37,183 nt of DNA from JBGQAS01 sp964498605 (GCA_964498605.1 CAZCHK010000019.1:1-37183), one strand, 5' to 3'. Positions 14,115-23,303 are shown, numbered from the stretch's first letter. Notes: generated from the sequence alone by a model not told the origin. Made by a program: numbers and translations.

Positions 14115-15272
14115 ATGTTGAAGAAAACTCGCCGTCACAGTAACCTGGTTGTGTGCGCCCTGTTGATGGCTGTCCTCCTCGCTGGCCAGGCATGCCGTCC
14201 GGATGGCAGCCAAACAGCCACTCCAAACTCCACGCAGGTCTTGCAAACCGTCGCGGTTTTACAGGCCCAGGCCGTTCTCCCTGCAGTATCGATCACCCCG
14301 GAAGCAGTATCAAGTCTGCCAAGTAATACGCCTTCACCCAGTGCCACAGCATCCTTAGCGTCATCCAGCGATGTTCCCTGTCTCAAACTGGAGTACCTTG
14401 GGGGTGTGACCGAACCGGCTGGCGGTGCTTTTTACCCTTTTCAATACTTTACCAGGACCTGGCAGGTCAAAAATACCGGCTCCTGCATTTGGACAACCGA
14501 TTACGCACTGGTTTTCGCCGGTGGGGAATCCATGGAAGGTCCGCTCCGAAGATACTTGTCTGTCGAAGTGCCCCCGGGGGATACAGTCGACCTGGTGGTT
14601 ACATTATCTGCCCCCGGCACACCCGGCACGCACAGCGGGTACTGGATGCTGCAAAGCAGCAGTGGAGTCAATTTCGGCTTCGGTGAGGACAACAGCCTGG
14701 CCTGGTCAGTCGAGATCGAAGTCATTGAAAACCAGTTCCACAGCGATCCAATCCCCGAGCCGCTTGACTCCGTCAATTTTGATTTCGCGGCCGCTGTCTG
14801 CGAAGCCGAGTGGACGAGCAGTTTTGACCCACCCAGCGTGCCTTGCCCAGGGTATGCAGGTGATCAAACTGCCTGGGCAGCCATTCTCACCGATCCCTTA
14901 CTGGAGGGCGGCAACCAGGACAATGAGCGAACCATCTGGTTCCACCCGGATGGGCAGCGCGGGCACTGGCTGACCGGGAAATTCCCTGCCTACCAGGTTC
15001 AACCCGGTGATCATTTCACGGCGGTCATCGGCTGCCTGGGGATGAGCCCCATGTGCGATGTTTCCATGTCGCTGGAGTACATTGAAAGCGACAACACGTT
15101 CCTGATCGGGAGCTGGCAGGAAGTCAACGACGGCAGCATCCAGTCGATCGATATTGACCTGTCCGACCTCCTTGGACACACGGTCCAGTTCGCGCTGACA
15201 GTCAGCGGCAACTCGAACGCCTCTGATCCTGACGCGTTCTGGCTGGTACCGGTGATCCGCAGCCTGCCCTGA
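14115..15272 (+). CDS. Secreted lipoprotein with NBR1-like Ig domain (copy 1)
   Basis: A 385-residue exported protein. The signal segment (basic MLKKTRRH, hydrophobic core) ends in LAGQAC with C27 as the likely lipid-anchored cysteine, a non-ideal lipobox. A Thr/Ser/Pro-rich linker (about 30-95) leads to an NBR1-type Ig-like domain (about 100-200) with the typical FTRTWQVKNTGSCIW opening and a W-rich closing strand. The last 170 residues form a beta-rich domain with paired cysteines, shared with the next gene. Such domains are frequent in Chloroflexota surface proteins and probably bind protein or sugar ligands; in eukaryotic NBR1 the domain mediates protein contact. Start chosen from GAGGTGAG just before the ATG. 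Function beyond surface binding is unknown. Confidence 0.85.
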   Translation: MLKKTRRHSNLVVCALLMAVLLAGQACRPDGSQTATPNSTQVLQTVAVLQAQAVLPAVSITPEAVSSLPSNTPSPSATASLASSSDVPCLKLEYLGGVTEPAGGAFYPFQYFTRTWQVKNTGSCIWTTDYALVFAGGESMEGPLRRYLSVEVPPGDTVDLVVTLSAPGTPGTHSGYWMLQSSSGVNFGFGEDNSLAWSVEIEVIENQFHSDPIPEPLDSVNFDFAAAVCEAEWTSSFDPPSVPCPGYAGDQTAWAAILTDPLLEGGNQDNERTIWFHPDGQRGHWLTGKFPAYQVQPGDHFTAVIGCLGMSPMCDVSMSLEYIESDNTFLIGSWQEVNDGSIQSIDIDLSDLLGHTVQFALTVSGNSNASDPDAFWLVPVIRSLP

Positions 15273-15402
15273 CACATTAAGTAAAGTTACCTGCCCTTTG
15301 CCAAGAACCAGTTTTCAATGTCGACCTGCAGAAAAAGGGAACTTTTCTGGTGGTTTCAGCGTCTCTGATGCAAGCCGGACGCCTCGGTCTCCGATAATTG
15401 AC

Positions 15403-15408
15403 TATAAT
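15403..15408 (+). promoter_or_regulatory. Possible -10 element of the second lipoprotein gene
   Basis: A perfect TATAAT in the 173-base gap between the two lipoprotein genes, 37 bases before the ATG at 15446; no convincing -35 box. The gap otherwise holds only the GGAGG site at 15436-15440. Confidence 0.4.
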
Positions 15409-15445
15409 TCAAGAACCATAACGCGCGTCCGCGACGGAGGTCATT

Positions 15446-16588
15446 ATGAAACGCAACCATCTTTCGCTTTTTATCTTTCTGATCGCTGCGTTGTCTCTCG
15501 CGGCCTGCCAGATCGGCAAGCCTGCCATGACTACGCCTGACCCGCTGTCGCTCGCAGCGACAGTGTCAGCGCTGCAGACCCAGGCGGCGCTGCAGACCCA
15601 GGCTGTGCAGCCAGCTAGCCCGGCTGCCCCGACGCAGACGGCCACCCCCGCCGCGACCAACACCCCCATGCCAACCGCCACGCGCTCGATCCCCTGCCTG
15701 GACCTGGACTACATCAAGGATCTGACGATCCCGGATAACACGGTGATGAAACCCGGTCAGACTTTCGTCAAGAGCTGGCAGGTGAAGAATGTCGGCTCCT
15801 GCACCTGGAACACCAACTACGCGCTTGTTTTCGTCAGCGGTACATCCATGAGCGGACCGGCGCGGGTGAACCTGCCCAGGTCTGTCAGCCCGGGCGAAAG
15901 CATCGACCTTTCGGTTTCGCTGACCGCGCCTGGTGCCGCTGGTACATACCAGGGCAACTGGATGCTGCAGACCGACGGGGGAACCAATTTCGGTTGGGGC
16001 ACGAACAGCAGCCAGTCGTGGTGGGTGAAGATCGTGGTCACCGAATCAGCGTATTTCAGCGACCCGGTGCCTGTTCCTCTGGTCTCCCTGTCGTATGATT
16101 TCGCAGCCAATATCTGCAACGCCACCTGGACCAGCAGCACGGGCAAGCTGACCCTGCCCTGCTCCGGGTATGCCAGCAAGGAATACGCCTGGGCCTCCGT
16201 GCTGATGGCGCCTGTGCTGGAAGGCAATGTCCTGGACGACGAGCGTACCTTATGGATGCACCCGGATGACGACAACACGGGCTGGATCAAAGCCATCTAC
16301 CCGGCTTACAGCGTACAGGATCACGATCACTTTCGCGCCATCATCGGCTGCCTGGATCGATCCAAGACCTGTAATGTCACCATCTCCCTGGATTACAGGG
16401 TGGGTGGCGTGACGACCAACCTGGGCACATGGAACGAGGTCAACGACGGTGTTTTCAGAGATGTGAATATCGATCTTTCACCGCTGGCAGGGCAATCGGT
16501 GCAGTTTATCATGACCGTCAGCTCAAGCGCCAAGACTGGAGAAGCGGATGCTTTCTGGCTGGATCCATCGATCCTGCCGATGCCTTGA
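15446..16588 (+). CDS. Secreted lipoprotein with NBR1-like Ig domain (copy 2)
   Basis: A 380-residue paralogue of the preceding gene with the same plan: a lipoprotein signal with a classical lipobox LAAC (C21), an Ala/Thr/Pro/Gln-rich linker containing a short repeat (LQTQA twice), an NBR1-like Ig domain (about 95-195; QTFVKSWQVKNVGSCTW) and a C-terminal beta domain. Shared landmarks with copy 1 include CNATWTSS versus CEAEWTSS, CSGYA versus CPGYA, HFRAIIGCL versus HFTAVIGCL and the ending DAFWL. The conserved cysteines suggest disulfides outside the cell. GGAGG stands 5 bases before the ATG. The tandem copies arose by duplication; divergent linkers suggest relaxed constraint there. Confidence 0.87.
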   Translation: MKRNHLSLFIFLIAALSLAACQIGKPAMTTPDPLSLAATVSALQTQAALQTQAVQPASPAAPTQTATPAATNTPMPTATRSIPCLDLDYIKDLTIPDNTVMKPGQTFVKSWQVKNVGSCTWNTNYALVFVSGTSMSGPARVNLPRSVSPGESIDLSVSLTAPGAAGTYQGNWMLQTDGGTNFGWGTNSSQSWWVKIVVTESAYFSDPVPVPLVSLSYDFAANICNATWTSSTGKLTLPCSGYASKEYAWASVLMAPVLEGNVLDDERTLWMHPDDDNTGWIKAIYPAYSVQDHDHFRAIIGCLDRSKTCNVTISLDYRVGGVTTNLGTWNEVNDGVFRDVNIDLSPLAGQSVQFIMTVSSSAKTGEADAFWLDPSILPMP

Positions 16589-16595
16589 GCAGATC

Positions 16596-16625
16596 ACCAG
16601 GAGGAGATTTCCATCTCCTCCTGGT
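16596..16625. terminator. Strong hairpin between convergent genes
   Basis: A perfect 13-bp inverted repeat, ACCAGGAGGAGAT at 16596-16608 and ATCTCCTCCTGGT at 16613-16625, with a 4-base loop. It begins 8 bases after the lipoprotein stop and ends 3 bases before the convergent PHP gene stop. It can serve both directions, although the T-tracts are weak. Confidence 0.7.
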
Positions 16626-16627
16626 AT

Positions 16628-17926
16628 TTAATCCACCATCTCAAAATAGATCGGGTTGGAGAGGAGGGCTGGCAGACGTGGAATACCAGGCAGGAACTCG
16701 CGCCATACCTCGACCCGAACAAAACCCGGTTTGTCGACCGCGACCGCACCGTCAAAGCTTGCGTCGGATTCAACCTGCGTGAGTGGCTGATTGCCATCCG
16801 CAGTGACAACCTGCAGCACATCCCCCTTCTTTAAGTTGTCAGCTGAGATATGCACTTCCTGGTGTTCGGAAAACACCGCACTGTCTCCCATCATCACCGC
16901 GCCGGATGTCATTTCCAGGGTGGGTCCATCCGGGGAAAAAATAACATAGGCATGCCCGAGACGCAGCGCCTGGAGAATATCGGCAGGACTGGCTGACATG
17001 CAAGACACGACGGTGGTTGGCCCTCCGGGAAAAAGGAACAGCTGGCTGCGGTGGTAATCACTGCCGCCGCAAATTGGCACTCTTTTTCCCGCCACCAGCA
17101 GGTTCTGCCACAAGCCCACCGTCCTAAAATTAGCTTCCCGCATCGGGCCGTTCCAGACCTCAAGGCAGTCGAAAGGGATGGTATTGATGTCCAGCTTGAA
17201 GGGGCACACCTCCTCAAAGGGATGGTTGAGCACGATCAACGCTCCCCGCTCCCGCGCGGATGCAAACCGCAGATGGATCTGATCGAGCCCATTGGCGTGG
17301 AACGGGCCGTCGTACGGCCGATCGACACCCAGGAAATTCGCGTGCCCAAGGTAATGCGTCCACTCAACCCCCGGAATCAGCGTGATTCCCGGGATCGTGG
17401 GCAGTTCAATGGTAGAGATCATCTGGTTGTGATCCGTTATGGCAAGGAAATCCAGTCGGTGTCGCGCAGCATGCCTGGCAAGCTCCTCCACGCTCAGCAC
17501 GCCGTCCGATCCAAGCGTGTGCGTGTGCAGATCGCCTTTCAACCAGCGTTTTGCCTTATATGTGAACGCGAGCTCATAATGGACGCTGACACCCTGGGAT
17601 GAGACCTTGTAGGCTCCCAGCAGAATACGCCATTTTCCCTCGGTCATCGGGCGGGGGCGGTATCCCGGCGTGGCGCTGATCTCGCTGACAAATATCTTGG
17701 TCTTATCGGAGCCTGAAGCACCCACCTGGGTTCCGTCCGCGGCGATCAGACCCAGGTCGATGATGTTCTGCTCCTGCCGGGTTGTTAATTGTCCGCTGGT
17801 GGTTTTCAAGACAACTTCAGCAAACCGCTCGTACCGGTAGCAAAGCGTGAACGATTCCACACCTGACGGCATGCTAAAGGGAATCTCCAGGTACTGCCCC
17901 TGCTGGTCATGCCTGACATCAACCAC
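16628..17926 (-). CDS. PHP-domain metallohydrolase (CehA/McbA-like)
   Basis: A 432-residue protein. An N-terminal beta domain (about 1-125) precedes a PHP domain (about 128-350) with metal ligands in D132-LHTHT (H134, H136), D141 in GSDG, D165-H166 in ITDHNQ and later histidines such as the one in GGSDYHRS. A final beta segment (about 355-432) completes it. PHP enzymes hydrolyse phosphoesters using two or three metals; CehA-like members are often linked to lipid or glycan metabolism, and the substrate here is unknown. The GTG at 17926 has no ribosome binding site. A GGAG at 17955-17958 precedes in-frame coding-like sequence by 7 bases at an ATA codon (17947), so an unusual start there is possible. 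It is the last gene of the leftward carbohydrate operon, after the esterase. Confidence 0.82.
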   Translation of the reverse strand: MVDVRHDQQGQYLEIPFSMPSGVESFTLCYRYERFAEVVLKTTSGQLTTRQEQNIIDLGLIAADGTQVGASGSDKTKIFVSEISATPGYRPRPMTEGKWRILLGAYKVSSQGVSVHYELAFTYKAKRWLKGDLHTHTLGSDGVLSVEELARHAARHRLDFLAITDHNQMISTIELPTIPGITLIPGVEWTHYLGHANFLGVDRPYDGPFHANGLDQIHLRFASARERGALIVLNHPFEEVCPFKLDINTIPFDCLEVWNGPMREANFRTVGLWQNLLVAGKRVPICGGSDYHRSQLFLFPGGPTTVVSCMSASPADILQALRLGHAYVIFSPDGPTLEMTSGAVMMGDSAVFSEHQEVHISADNLKKGDVLQVVTADGNQPLTQVESDASFDGAVAVDKPGFVRVEVWREFLPGIPRLPALLSNPIYFEMVD

Positions 17927-17962
17927 AATCTGTAAAGGCTTGTCTATGACATCTCTCCTGTA

Positions 17963-18736
17963 TTAGGCGGGAATCGGTCCCAGTTCCCGCTCAAGAAACC
18001 ATTTGATCTGCCGGTCCCAGAAGAACCAGTTGTGCCCGCCATCCTCCTCGTGATACTCGCAGTCAACCCCCAAATCCTTGCAGGCGGCGTGGAACATTCC
18101 GCTCAGCGGATACAGGTCTTCCTGCCGGCTGACACTTACATACAACCGGGGAATTTTCTTGCCGGATTGCACCGCCTGTTGAAGCCAGGTAGCCGGGTCG
18201 TGCCTGCTGCCAGTCAATGCCTCCAAGTCTCCAAAAAGCAGGCTGAATTCCGCCTGGCGCGGGTCGTTTGGATTAGCGCGCAGGATCTGCAGGGAGAGCA
18301 CCCCTGAGAAGCTGGCCGCGGAGTGGTAAAGCTCCGGGTGAAGCAGGGCAGCTTTCATGCAGCCATACCCTCCCATCGAACAACCCGCGATGTACGTGTC
18401 TTCGCGCAAAGGTGCCAGCCCGAAAACATCCCGCAAATACGCCGGCAGCTCCTCGACCAGGTACGAAAAGTAGTTCTGCCCGTTGGGCTGATCGATGTAG
18501 AAGCTGCGCCCAAATGACGGCATGACCACCACCAATCCGTACGCGGCAGCCAGTGACTCGATGGCGGTGAAGCGCTGCCAGGCGCTGGCGTCATCGCTCA
18601 GGCCGTGCAGCAGGTAGAGCACTTTTCGTTTGGCTACTGGCATGACGCCCATCCTGCCCGGGTCGGGCAGGATCATGTACAGCGGAAGACAGACTTTGGT
18701 CGTCTCGGCAACATGGTCCAGCCGAAGCAGGCTCAT
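17963..18736 (-). CDS. Alpha/beta-hydrolase esterase (esterase D/feruloyl esterase-like family)
   Basis: A 257-residue alpha/beta hydrolase without a signal peptide. The oxyanion-side loop is YLLHGLSDD (about 41-49), the nucleophile elbow is GCSMGG with S120, and the other triad residues are probably D207 (SRQEDLYP) and H235 (EDGGHNWFFWD). This matches the bacterial esterase family that includes tributyrin, acetyl-sugar and feruloyl esterases. It overlaps the GPH transporter stop as ATGA and has GGGAGG 6 bases before the ATG, so the two are translationally coupled. Removing acetyl or aryl esters from an imported sugar would fit the transporter neighbours; that is inferred. Confidence 0.9.
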   Translation of the reverse strand: MSLLRLDHVAETTKVCLPLYMILPDPGRMGVMPVAKRKVLYLLHGLSDDASAWQRFTAIESLAAAYGLVVVMPSFGRSFYIDQPNGQNYFSYLVEELPAYLRDVFGLAPLREDTYIAGCSMGGYGCMKAALLHPELYHSAASFSGVLSLQILRANPNDPRQAEFSLLFGDLEALTGSRHDPATWLQQAVQSGKKIPRLYVSVSRQEDLYPLSGMFHAACKDLGVDCEYHEEDGGHNWFFWDRQIKWFLERELGPIPA

Positions 18737-20049
18737 ACCCGGCCTCCCGCGTTCGTCACGTCCGCGGCGGTCTGCCCGCTGGATGGTTTTCTGAACTTCA
18801 TGAAGAATGAGAACGCCAGGCTGAGCACCATCAGGATGGGCGGAAAAATGGTCAGCAAAAAGCGCGCCGCGTTCCCGGGCTGCAGGCCGGGTTTCTCACC
18901 GCTCTCGAAGGCGTACAACTTGAAGACCAGGAAGAACGCCAGGCTGGTGAAAAGCCCGTTCAGCCTGTTCATGAACCCGAGCGCGTTGGAGATGATCCCC
19001 TCCCGGCGCACCTTGTGCTTCTCCGCGTCCTCATCCATGATCTTGGCGCCGATGAGATCCATGGTGGTGATGACGCCGGCAAAACCAAAACCCACAAAAG
19101 CTGCGCAGATGATGGCGGCGACCAGGGACTTGGCAAAATACAGCGGTACGAAGGCGGCCGCCAGCGATATCAACGCGATGCGCCAGACCGGCAGCAGTGA
19201 GAATTTTCTGACCAGATAAGCCCACACTGCCACGCAGCCGATCGCGATCAGCAGCACTGACGCGAAGAGAAATGTGGTTTGCCCCTCAGACAATCCCAGG
19301 GAGTATTTCACGTAAAAGGGCATGGATGCCAGCACGAGCGACATGGCGGCACTGTAAAAAGCGTTGGCAAAACCCGCCACCCAGAACTTCCAATTGGTCA
19401 GCAGGTCGCGAATGCTGCTCCACAGGCCAGGTTTCTTTTCTTCGGGTTCCGGGTCCTTTTCGCGGCAGGTGAGCGACATGTACAGGATGACCGCGCCGCC
19501 CAGAACGCCGTAGATGATCGCTGTCAGGCCGTAACCAATAGCTTTGGTGACCATGGGGGTGAGAGCGATGCTGATGATCATCGCCACCAGCTGGAAAGCC
19601 TGGCGCAGGGCGTTGGCTTTTGCGCGGCGTTCATCCGTCGGGAACAACTCCGGGAAGAGCGCGCCGTAGTTGGCGTTGATGACCGAATCCAGCGTACCCG
19701 TCAGGATGTAAAAAAGCATGCAGTAGGCGAACACGGAGTTACCCTGCAGGAACGCCGGCGTGTTGTAAAAAGCGATCAGCCCCAGGATGAGCAGCGGCGT
19801 ACCGATCACCAGCCACGGGCGCCGCCTTCCCCAGCGCGAGCGGGTCCGGTCGGAAAGGAAGCCGTAAACCGGGTTGTCGATGGCATCGATGAACGTGTAG
19901 ATCAGCAGCATCAGCGCAAACTGAGCCGTGGTCACCCCCAGCGTATCAACGTAGAAAATGGCAGCATAGGTTTTGAGCATATTAATGGGAATGGAAGTAC
20001 CAAACATCCCGATGGCATAATTGAAGATACTGGCTTTTGGTTTGTTCAT
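18733..20049 (-). CDS. GPH-family sugar:cation symporter (MFS), copy 2
   Basis: A 438-residue transporter with twelve predicted helices. The loop 2-3 motif DRTRSRWGRRRPW at about 66-79 is the family hallmark shared with melibiose and glucuronide carriers (MelB, UidB, XynB-like). It is related to, but clearly different from, the second GPH gene upstream at 20209-21591. I prefer the ATG at 20049 because GGGAAGG lies 6 bases before it; the overlapping GTG at 20052 is less well placed. It has its own promoter (20116-20143) behind a terminator and leads a sub-operon with the esterase and PHP genes. Likely substrate: a glycoside, pentoside or hexuronide taken up with Na+ or H+. Confidence 0.92.
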   Translation of the reverse strand: MNKPKASIFNYAIGMFGTSIPINMLKTYAAIFYVDTLGVTTAQFALMLLIYTFIDAIDNPVYGFLSDRTRSRWGRRRPWLVIGTPLLILGLIAFYNTPAFLQGNSVFAYCMLFYILTGTLDSVINANYGALFPELFPTDERRAKANALRQAFQLVAMIISIALTPMVTKAIGYGLTAIIYGVLGGAVILYMSLTCREKDPEPEEKKPGLWSSIRDLLTNWKFWVAGFANAFYSAAMSLVLASMPFYVKYSLGLSEGQTTFLFASVLLIAIGCVAVWAYLVRKFSLLPVWRIALISLAAAFVPLYFAKSLVAAIICAAFVGFGFAGVITTMDLIGAKIMDEDAEKHKVRREGIISNALGFMNRLNGLFTSLAFFLVFKLYAFESGEKPGLQPGNAARFLLTIFPPILMVLSLAFSFFMKFRKPSSGQTAADVTNAGGRV

Positions 20050-20115
20050 CACAAGCCTTCCCGGAGCAGATTTTGGAGCTTTGCCATTCGAACAGAATCG
20101 CGATCCAATATAAAA

Positions 20116-20143
20116 ACTATATATCTTTTTCCTCCTCTGTCAA
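20116..20143 (-). promoter_or_regulatory. Promoter of the GPH-esterase-PHP sub-operon
   Basis: On the minus strand TTGACA (20143-20138) and TATAGT (20121-20116) are separated by 16 bases, about 67 bases upstream of the GPH start and downstream of a terminator. Confidence 0.7.
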
Positions 20144-20158
20144 ACATCCTGGAATAAC

Positions 20159-20186
20159 ACAAAAGGAGACCTGCGTCTCCTTTTGT
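20159..20186 (-). terminator. Terminator between the two GPH transporter genes
   Basis: A perfect 12-bp stem, ACAAAAGGAGAC and GTCTCCTTTTGT, with a 4-base loop, lies 22 bases after the first GPH stop. The A-run/T-run within the stem and GTTATT after it are typical of an intrinsic terminator read leftward. Confidence 0.75.
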
Positions 20187-20208
20187 ATAGGGGCACCTAT
20201 TTGATACC

Positions 20209-21591
20209 TTACTGCTTGTCGGCACTTTTTTGGGTTATCTTCTGCAACAGCTCCGCGTGCGTCTTTTTGGTGATGGGGTACCAGATCAGCAGCGGCAGGC
20301 TGATGATGAGAACAATCGCCGGGACGGGACCGAAGAACAGGCGGATGCCCAGCAGCGCCCGGGTGGACTGCCCCGAGAGGTAGCCGTTGTAGCCGAACAG
20401 CTTGAGCGCCCAGCCGCTGACGGCAATGCCCAGCGCGCCGGTGAACTTTCCCAGGAACGACCACATGCCGTAGTAGATACCCTCGTGCCGCTCGCCGGTC
20501 ATCACCTGGTCGTATTCCACCACGTCCGGCAGCATGCTCCACGGGAAGACCCACTGCCCCGAGAAGCCCAGTCCCGCGATGAAGACGATGACATAGATCA
20601 GGGGTGTGGAACCCATGGGGAAGAAAAAGGTGGCAATGACCGCCAGGCTGGCGATGAGCAGCCCCAGCGCGTAGGATGGCCCTTTGTTGATCTTGTCCGA
20701 GATGTAGCGCCAAGGGAACAGGAAGGCTCCGATGGATACCAGCAGGAGCAGCATGATGAAAGTCAACTGGTTTTCCATGCGCAGCTGATAGATGACAAAG
20801 TAAGAAAGCAGCGAGGTGAGCAGCGTGAAACTGAAGCTGCTGAGGAACTGCGCGCCCATCAGCTGCATGAAGGGCTTGTTTTTGAAGGTGGTCAGGAACG
20901 ATTTGATGGGAGGCATGCTGTTGGGGGTGAACTCGGGGCGCTTGCGCTCCTTGACGGTCAGCGTCGTGGTCAGGATGGTCAGGATGGCGACCATACCGAA
21001 GGTAGCGCCGACGGCGGACCAGGACTGCTGGGTGGTGATGTGCAGCGCGTCCTGAATGATATCCGCCAGCATCTTGGTGATGCCCGCCCCGATGATGTAG
21101 CCCAGCACGGTGAAGACTTCGCGCACGGTGGTCAGCGAGGTGCGTTCGCGGTAATCCAGGGTCAGCTCAGGCGTCATGGCGTAATAGGCAATGCTGACAG
21201 CAGAATGGAAGGTGTCGAAGAGCAAAAAGGTGACCAGCACCGCCAGGAAAGCTTTCCAGCCCATCAGCGCGTCGGGCAGCGAGAACATGAGCCAGGTGCT
21301 CAAGCCCAGAGGGATCACCCCCAGCAGCATCCACGGGCGTCGTCTGCCCCATCTGGATCGGGTCTTGTCCGACAGGTAGCCGAAAAAGGGATCGTTGATG
21401 GCGTCCCAGGTAAGCTTGCCAACCATCAGCGCGGTGCCCGCCATGGCGGGGTCGACATGGACGATATCGGTGTAGAAAAATAGCAGCCAGAACTGGATGG
21501 AAGCGGTCAGCGCCTGGATACCCAGGTCGGCAATCCCGTACAGGAACTTGGTGCTGTTCTTCAACTTTTCGGTGGGTGCAACAGCGGTCAT
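20209..21591 (-). CDS. GPH-family sugar:cation symporter (MFS), copy 1
   Basis: A 460-residue, twelve-helix transporter with the GPH hallmark DKTRSRWGRRRPW at about 68-81 and the N-terminal D-x-x-x-D pattern (WDAINDPFFGYLSD) used for cation binding in MelB relatives. The start ATG overlaps the GxGYxYP gene stop as ATGA, with AAGGAG 8 bases upstream, so translation is coupled to that putative glycan-active protein. It differs enough from the downstream copy to suggest separate sugars or separate recruitment. The substrate cannot be read from sequence. Confidence 0.92.
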   Translation of the reverse strand: MTAVAPTEKLKNSTKFLYGIADLGIQALTASIQFWLLFFYTDIVHVDPAMAGTALMVGKLTWDAINDPFFGYLSDKTRSRWGRRRPWMLLGVIPLGLSTWLMFSLPDALMGWKAFLAVLVTFLLFDTFHSAVSIAYYAMTPELTLDYRERTSLTTVREVFTVLGYIIGAGITKMLADIIQDALHITTQQSWSAVGATFGMVAILTILTTTLTVKERKRPEFTPNSMPPIKSFLTTFKNKPFMQLMGAQFLSSFSFTLLTSLLSYFVIYQLRMENQLTFIMLLLLVSIGAFLFPWRYISDKINKGPSYALGLLIASLAVIATFFFPMGSTPLIYVIVFIAGLGFSGQWVFPWSMLPDVVEYDQVMTGERHEGIYYGMWSFLGKFTGALGIAVSGWALKLFGYNGYLSGQSTRALLGIRLFFGPVPAIVLIISLPLLIWYPITKKTHAELLQKITQKSADKQ

Positions 21592-23303
21592 GGTGTTGTC
21601 TCCTTTTGCATGAATTGGGCAGCGGCGATGAGGAATTCATCGGCCCGCACGACTTTCACTTTTTGCGCGTCAAGCGTCTTCACAAAATTATACACGTCCG
21701 CCACGGTTGTGCAGTAGGCGAACAAGTGACAGGCGATAAAGCGCGGACCCTTGCCAGCAGCCTCCTCCACCTGTTCGCGGATGCCTGCCAGCACCCTGTC
21801 GGCATTCCAGCCGATCTGGTCCACGTGCGGCCAGGCGTAGGCTACGAAGGGGCGCCCGTCAGTCATATACATGGGCATGCGGTTGAGGTGGAAGTAGCCG
21901 GCAATGTAGCCGAGAAAATTCCCGGGGGCTTCACCGTGCTGGCGCACCACCCGCATGGGTGGGTCGCCGGTGTAAGAGGTGGTGATGCGGATATCCGCCA
22001 GGTCGCACAGCCGCCCGCTTTCGCGCAGGTACGCCGGCAGGTCAGGCACCAGCGGCGGGATGACATAACCCGCCCCGCTAGGTCCCGCCACCAGCATGTC
22101 CTTTGGTTTCAGGTGGCGGTAGTAGTATCCCAGCAGCGCCGGGGCGATCTCCACCAGCAGCGGCTGTACTTCCCAGTTGAAAGGTACTCGGCCGTGTTCT
22201 ATTCGCCGCCAGTTGCCCACCTCAGCCGTGTTCATCAGGGTGAACTGATCGCCATCCGAGAGGGTGAAGGTCAGGTAGACCCTGTCCTGCAGTTTGACTT
22301 TTTCAGGCGCGGTATATCTTTGCTTCCATGGCACCTTGGCGGGCAAGCGGCTGTGAAAGGAATAGTTGTTGGCGAGGAATGTCGGCGCCAGGCGCAGACC
22401 GTTGGCTGAGATCGCCAGCATGAAGGCGAACTCATCGTCGCGGTCGGAGTGCCAGCCGAAGATGGTCGGGTACGGCGCGGCTTTGACGGCGCGCTGGATG
22501 CGGTTGCCCAGTCGCGTCTCAGGCTCGCCCAGCTCGATCAAAATACGAGCAATCCAGCGAATCACCCCATCCAGGCGTGTGTTAAAGAGGAAATTTCGCA
22601 AGCCGAACGGGCCAGCGATCAGCAGCAGGAGCAGCTTCTGCCCCAACCCGCGTAATCCGCCTTTGCGGAAGCAGGACAGACAGAAGACGAAGAGCCGGTT
22701 TTGAACGACGTAATCCGTGAACTCTGCGCGCTGCCAGGCAGGTTCCACGTGCGCCACCTGCCCGGGTTTGCAGCGCGGAAAGAGATGTCGCAGCGCCCAG
22801 CGGTACAGATCTGCGCGATCTTTGAAACGCCCGCGCAGATCTTCGATCACGTCCAGCCCGGAGATCTTCTTCACCTGCTCCACCTGGTTGGGATGCACCA
22901 GCAGCAGGTCTTCCAGCCCGGCGTAGGTCAGCGCCAGGTTGACCGAATCCAACAGGGCGGGATCCCACACCACCAGCCCGGTCAAGGCTTTCTGGTACCT
23001 GCGGATGGCAGAGGGCAGGTCTTTCAGCTTTTTTACCGTCAGCCCGTACTCCTGGATGTAGTAATCAAGGTTGTCCAGATCGTTGCGGTTGAGTACCGCG
23101 CGGTACCTGCCGATCCAGTTCTCCTGGCTCATCTGCACAGAGTTGGTTTTACGCGTGCCGGGGTCGTCGTAGTTGCCGTAATCCAGGAAGAGCTTCGCCC
23201 CACCGCGATTGACCAGCCCCTGCAGGCAGTTGGCGGTCAGTCGCTCGGCATAGCCCAGCCCGGATACATCTAGAAGATCAACAGTCAGGTTCTTTTCAGG
23301 CAT
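21588..23303 (-). CDS. GxGYxYP-family protein (putative glycoside hydrolase)
   Basis: A 571-residue protein with no signal peptide. The N-terminal half opens with LTVDLLDVSGLGYAERLTANCLQGLVNR and contains WIGRYRAVL, consistent with the GxGYxYP N-terminal region. The family signature appears in the second half as GAGYVIP (Y413), after TFTLSDGDQF and WEVQPLLVEIAP. The family is listed as a putative glycoside hydrolase on context grounds; I know of no firm biochemistry. AAAGGA is 8 bases before the ATG at 23303. It is sandwiched between a Nudix gene and a sugar symporter and overlaps the latter, which supports a role in handling an imported or exported glycan. Family call is good, activity is not established. 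Confidence 0.78.
   Translation of the reverse strand: MPEKNLTVDLLDVSGLGYAERLTANCLQGLVNRGGAKLFLDYGNYDDPGTRKTNSVQMSQENWIGRYRAVLNRNDLDNLDYYIQEYGLTVKKLKDLPSAIRRYQKALTGLVVWDPALLDSVNLALTYAGLEDLLLVHPNQVEQVKKISGLDVIEDLRGRFKDRADLYRWALRHLFPRCKPGQVAHVEPAWQRAEFTDYVVQNRLFVFCLSCFRKGGLRGLGQKLLLLLIAGPFGLRNFLFNTRLDGVIRWIARILIELGEPETRLGNRIQRAVKAAPYPTIFGWHSDRDDEFAFMLAISANGLRLAPTFLANNYSFHSRLPAKVPWKQRYTAPEKVKLQDRVYLTFTLSDGDQFTLMNTAEVGNWRRIEHGRVPFNWEVQPLLVEIAPALLGYYYRHLKPKDMLVAGPSGAGYVIPPLVPDLPAYLRESGRLCDLADIRITTSYTGDPPMRVVRQHGEAPGNFLGYIAGYFHLNRMPMYMTDGRPFVAYAWPHVDQIGWNADRVLAGIREQVEEAAGKGPRFIACHLFAYCTTVADVYNFVKTLDAQKVKVVRADEFLIAAAQFMQKETTP

Noticed and set aside
20230..21483. 417-codon plus-strand frame opposite a GPH transporter
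   Set aside because: Antisense shadow with low-complexity Arg/Gln/Glu content and no domain.
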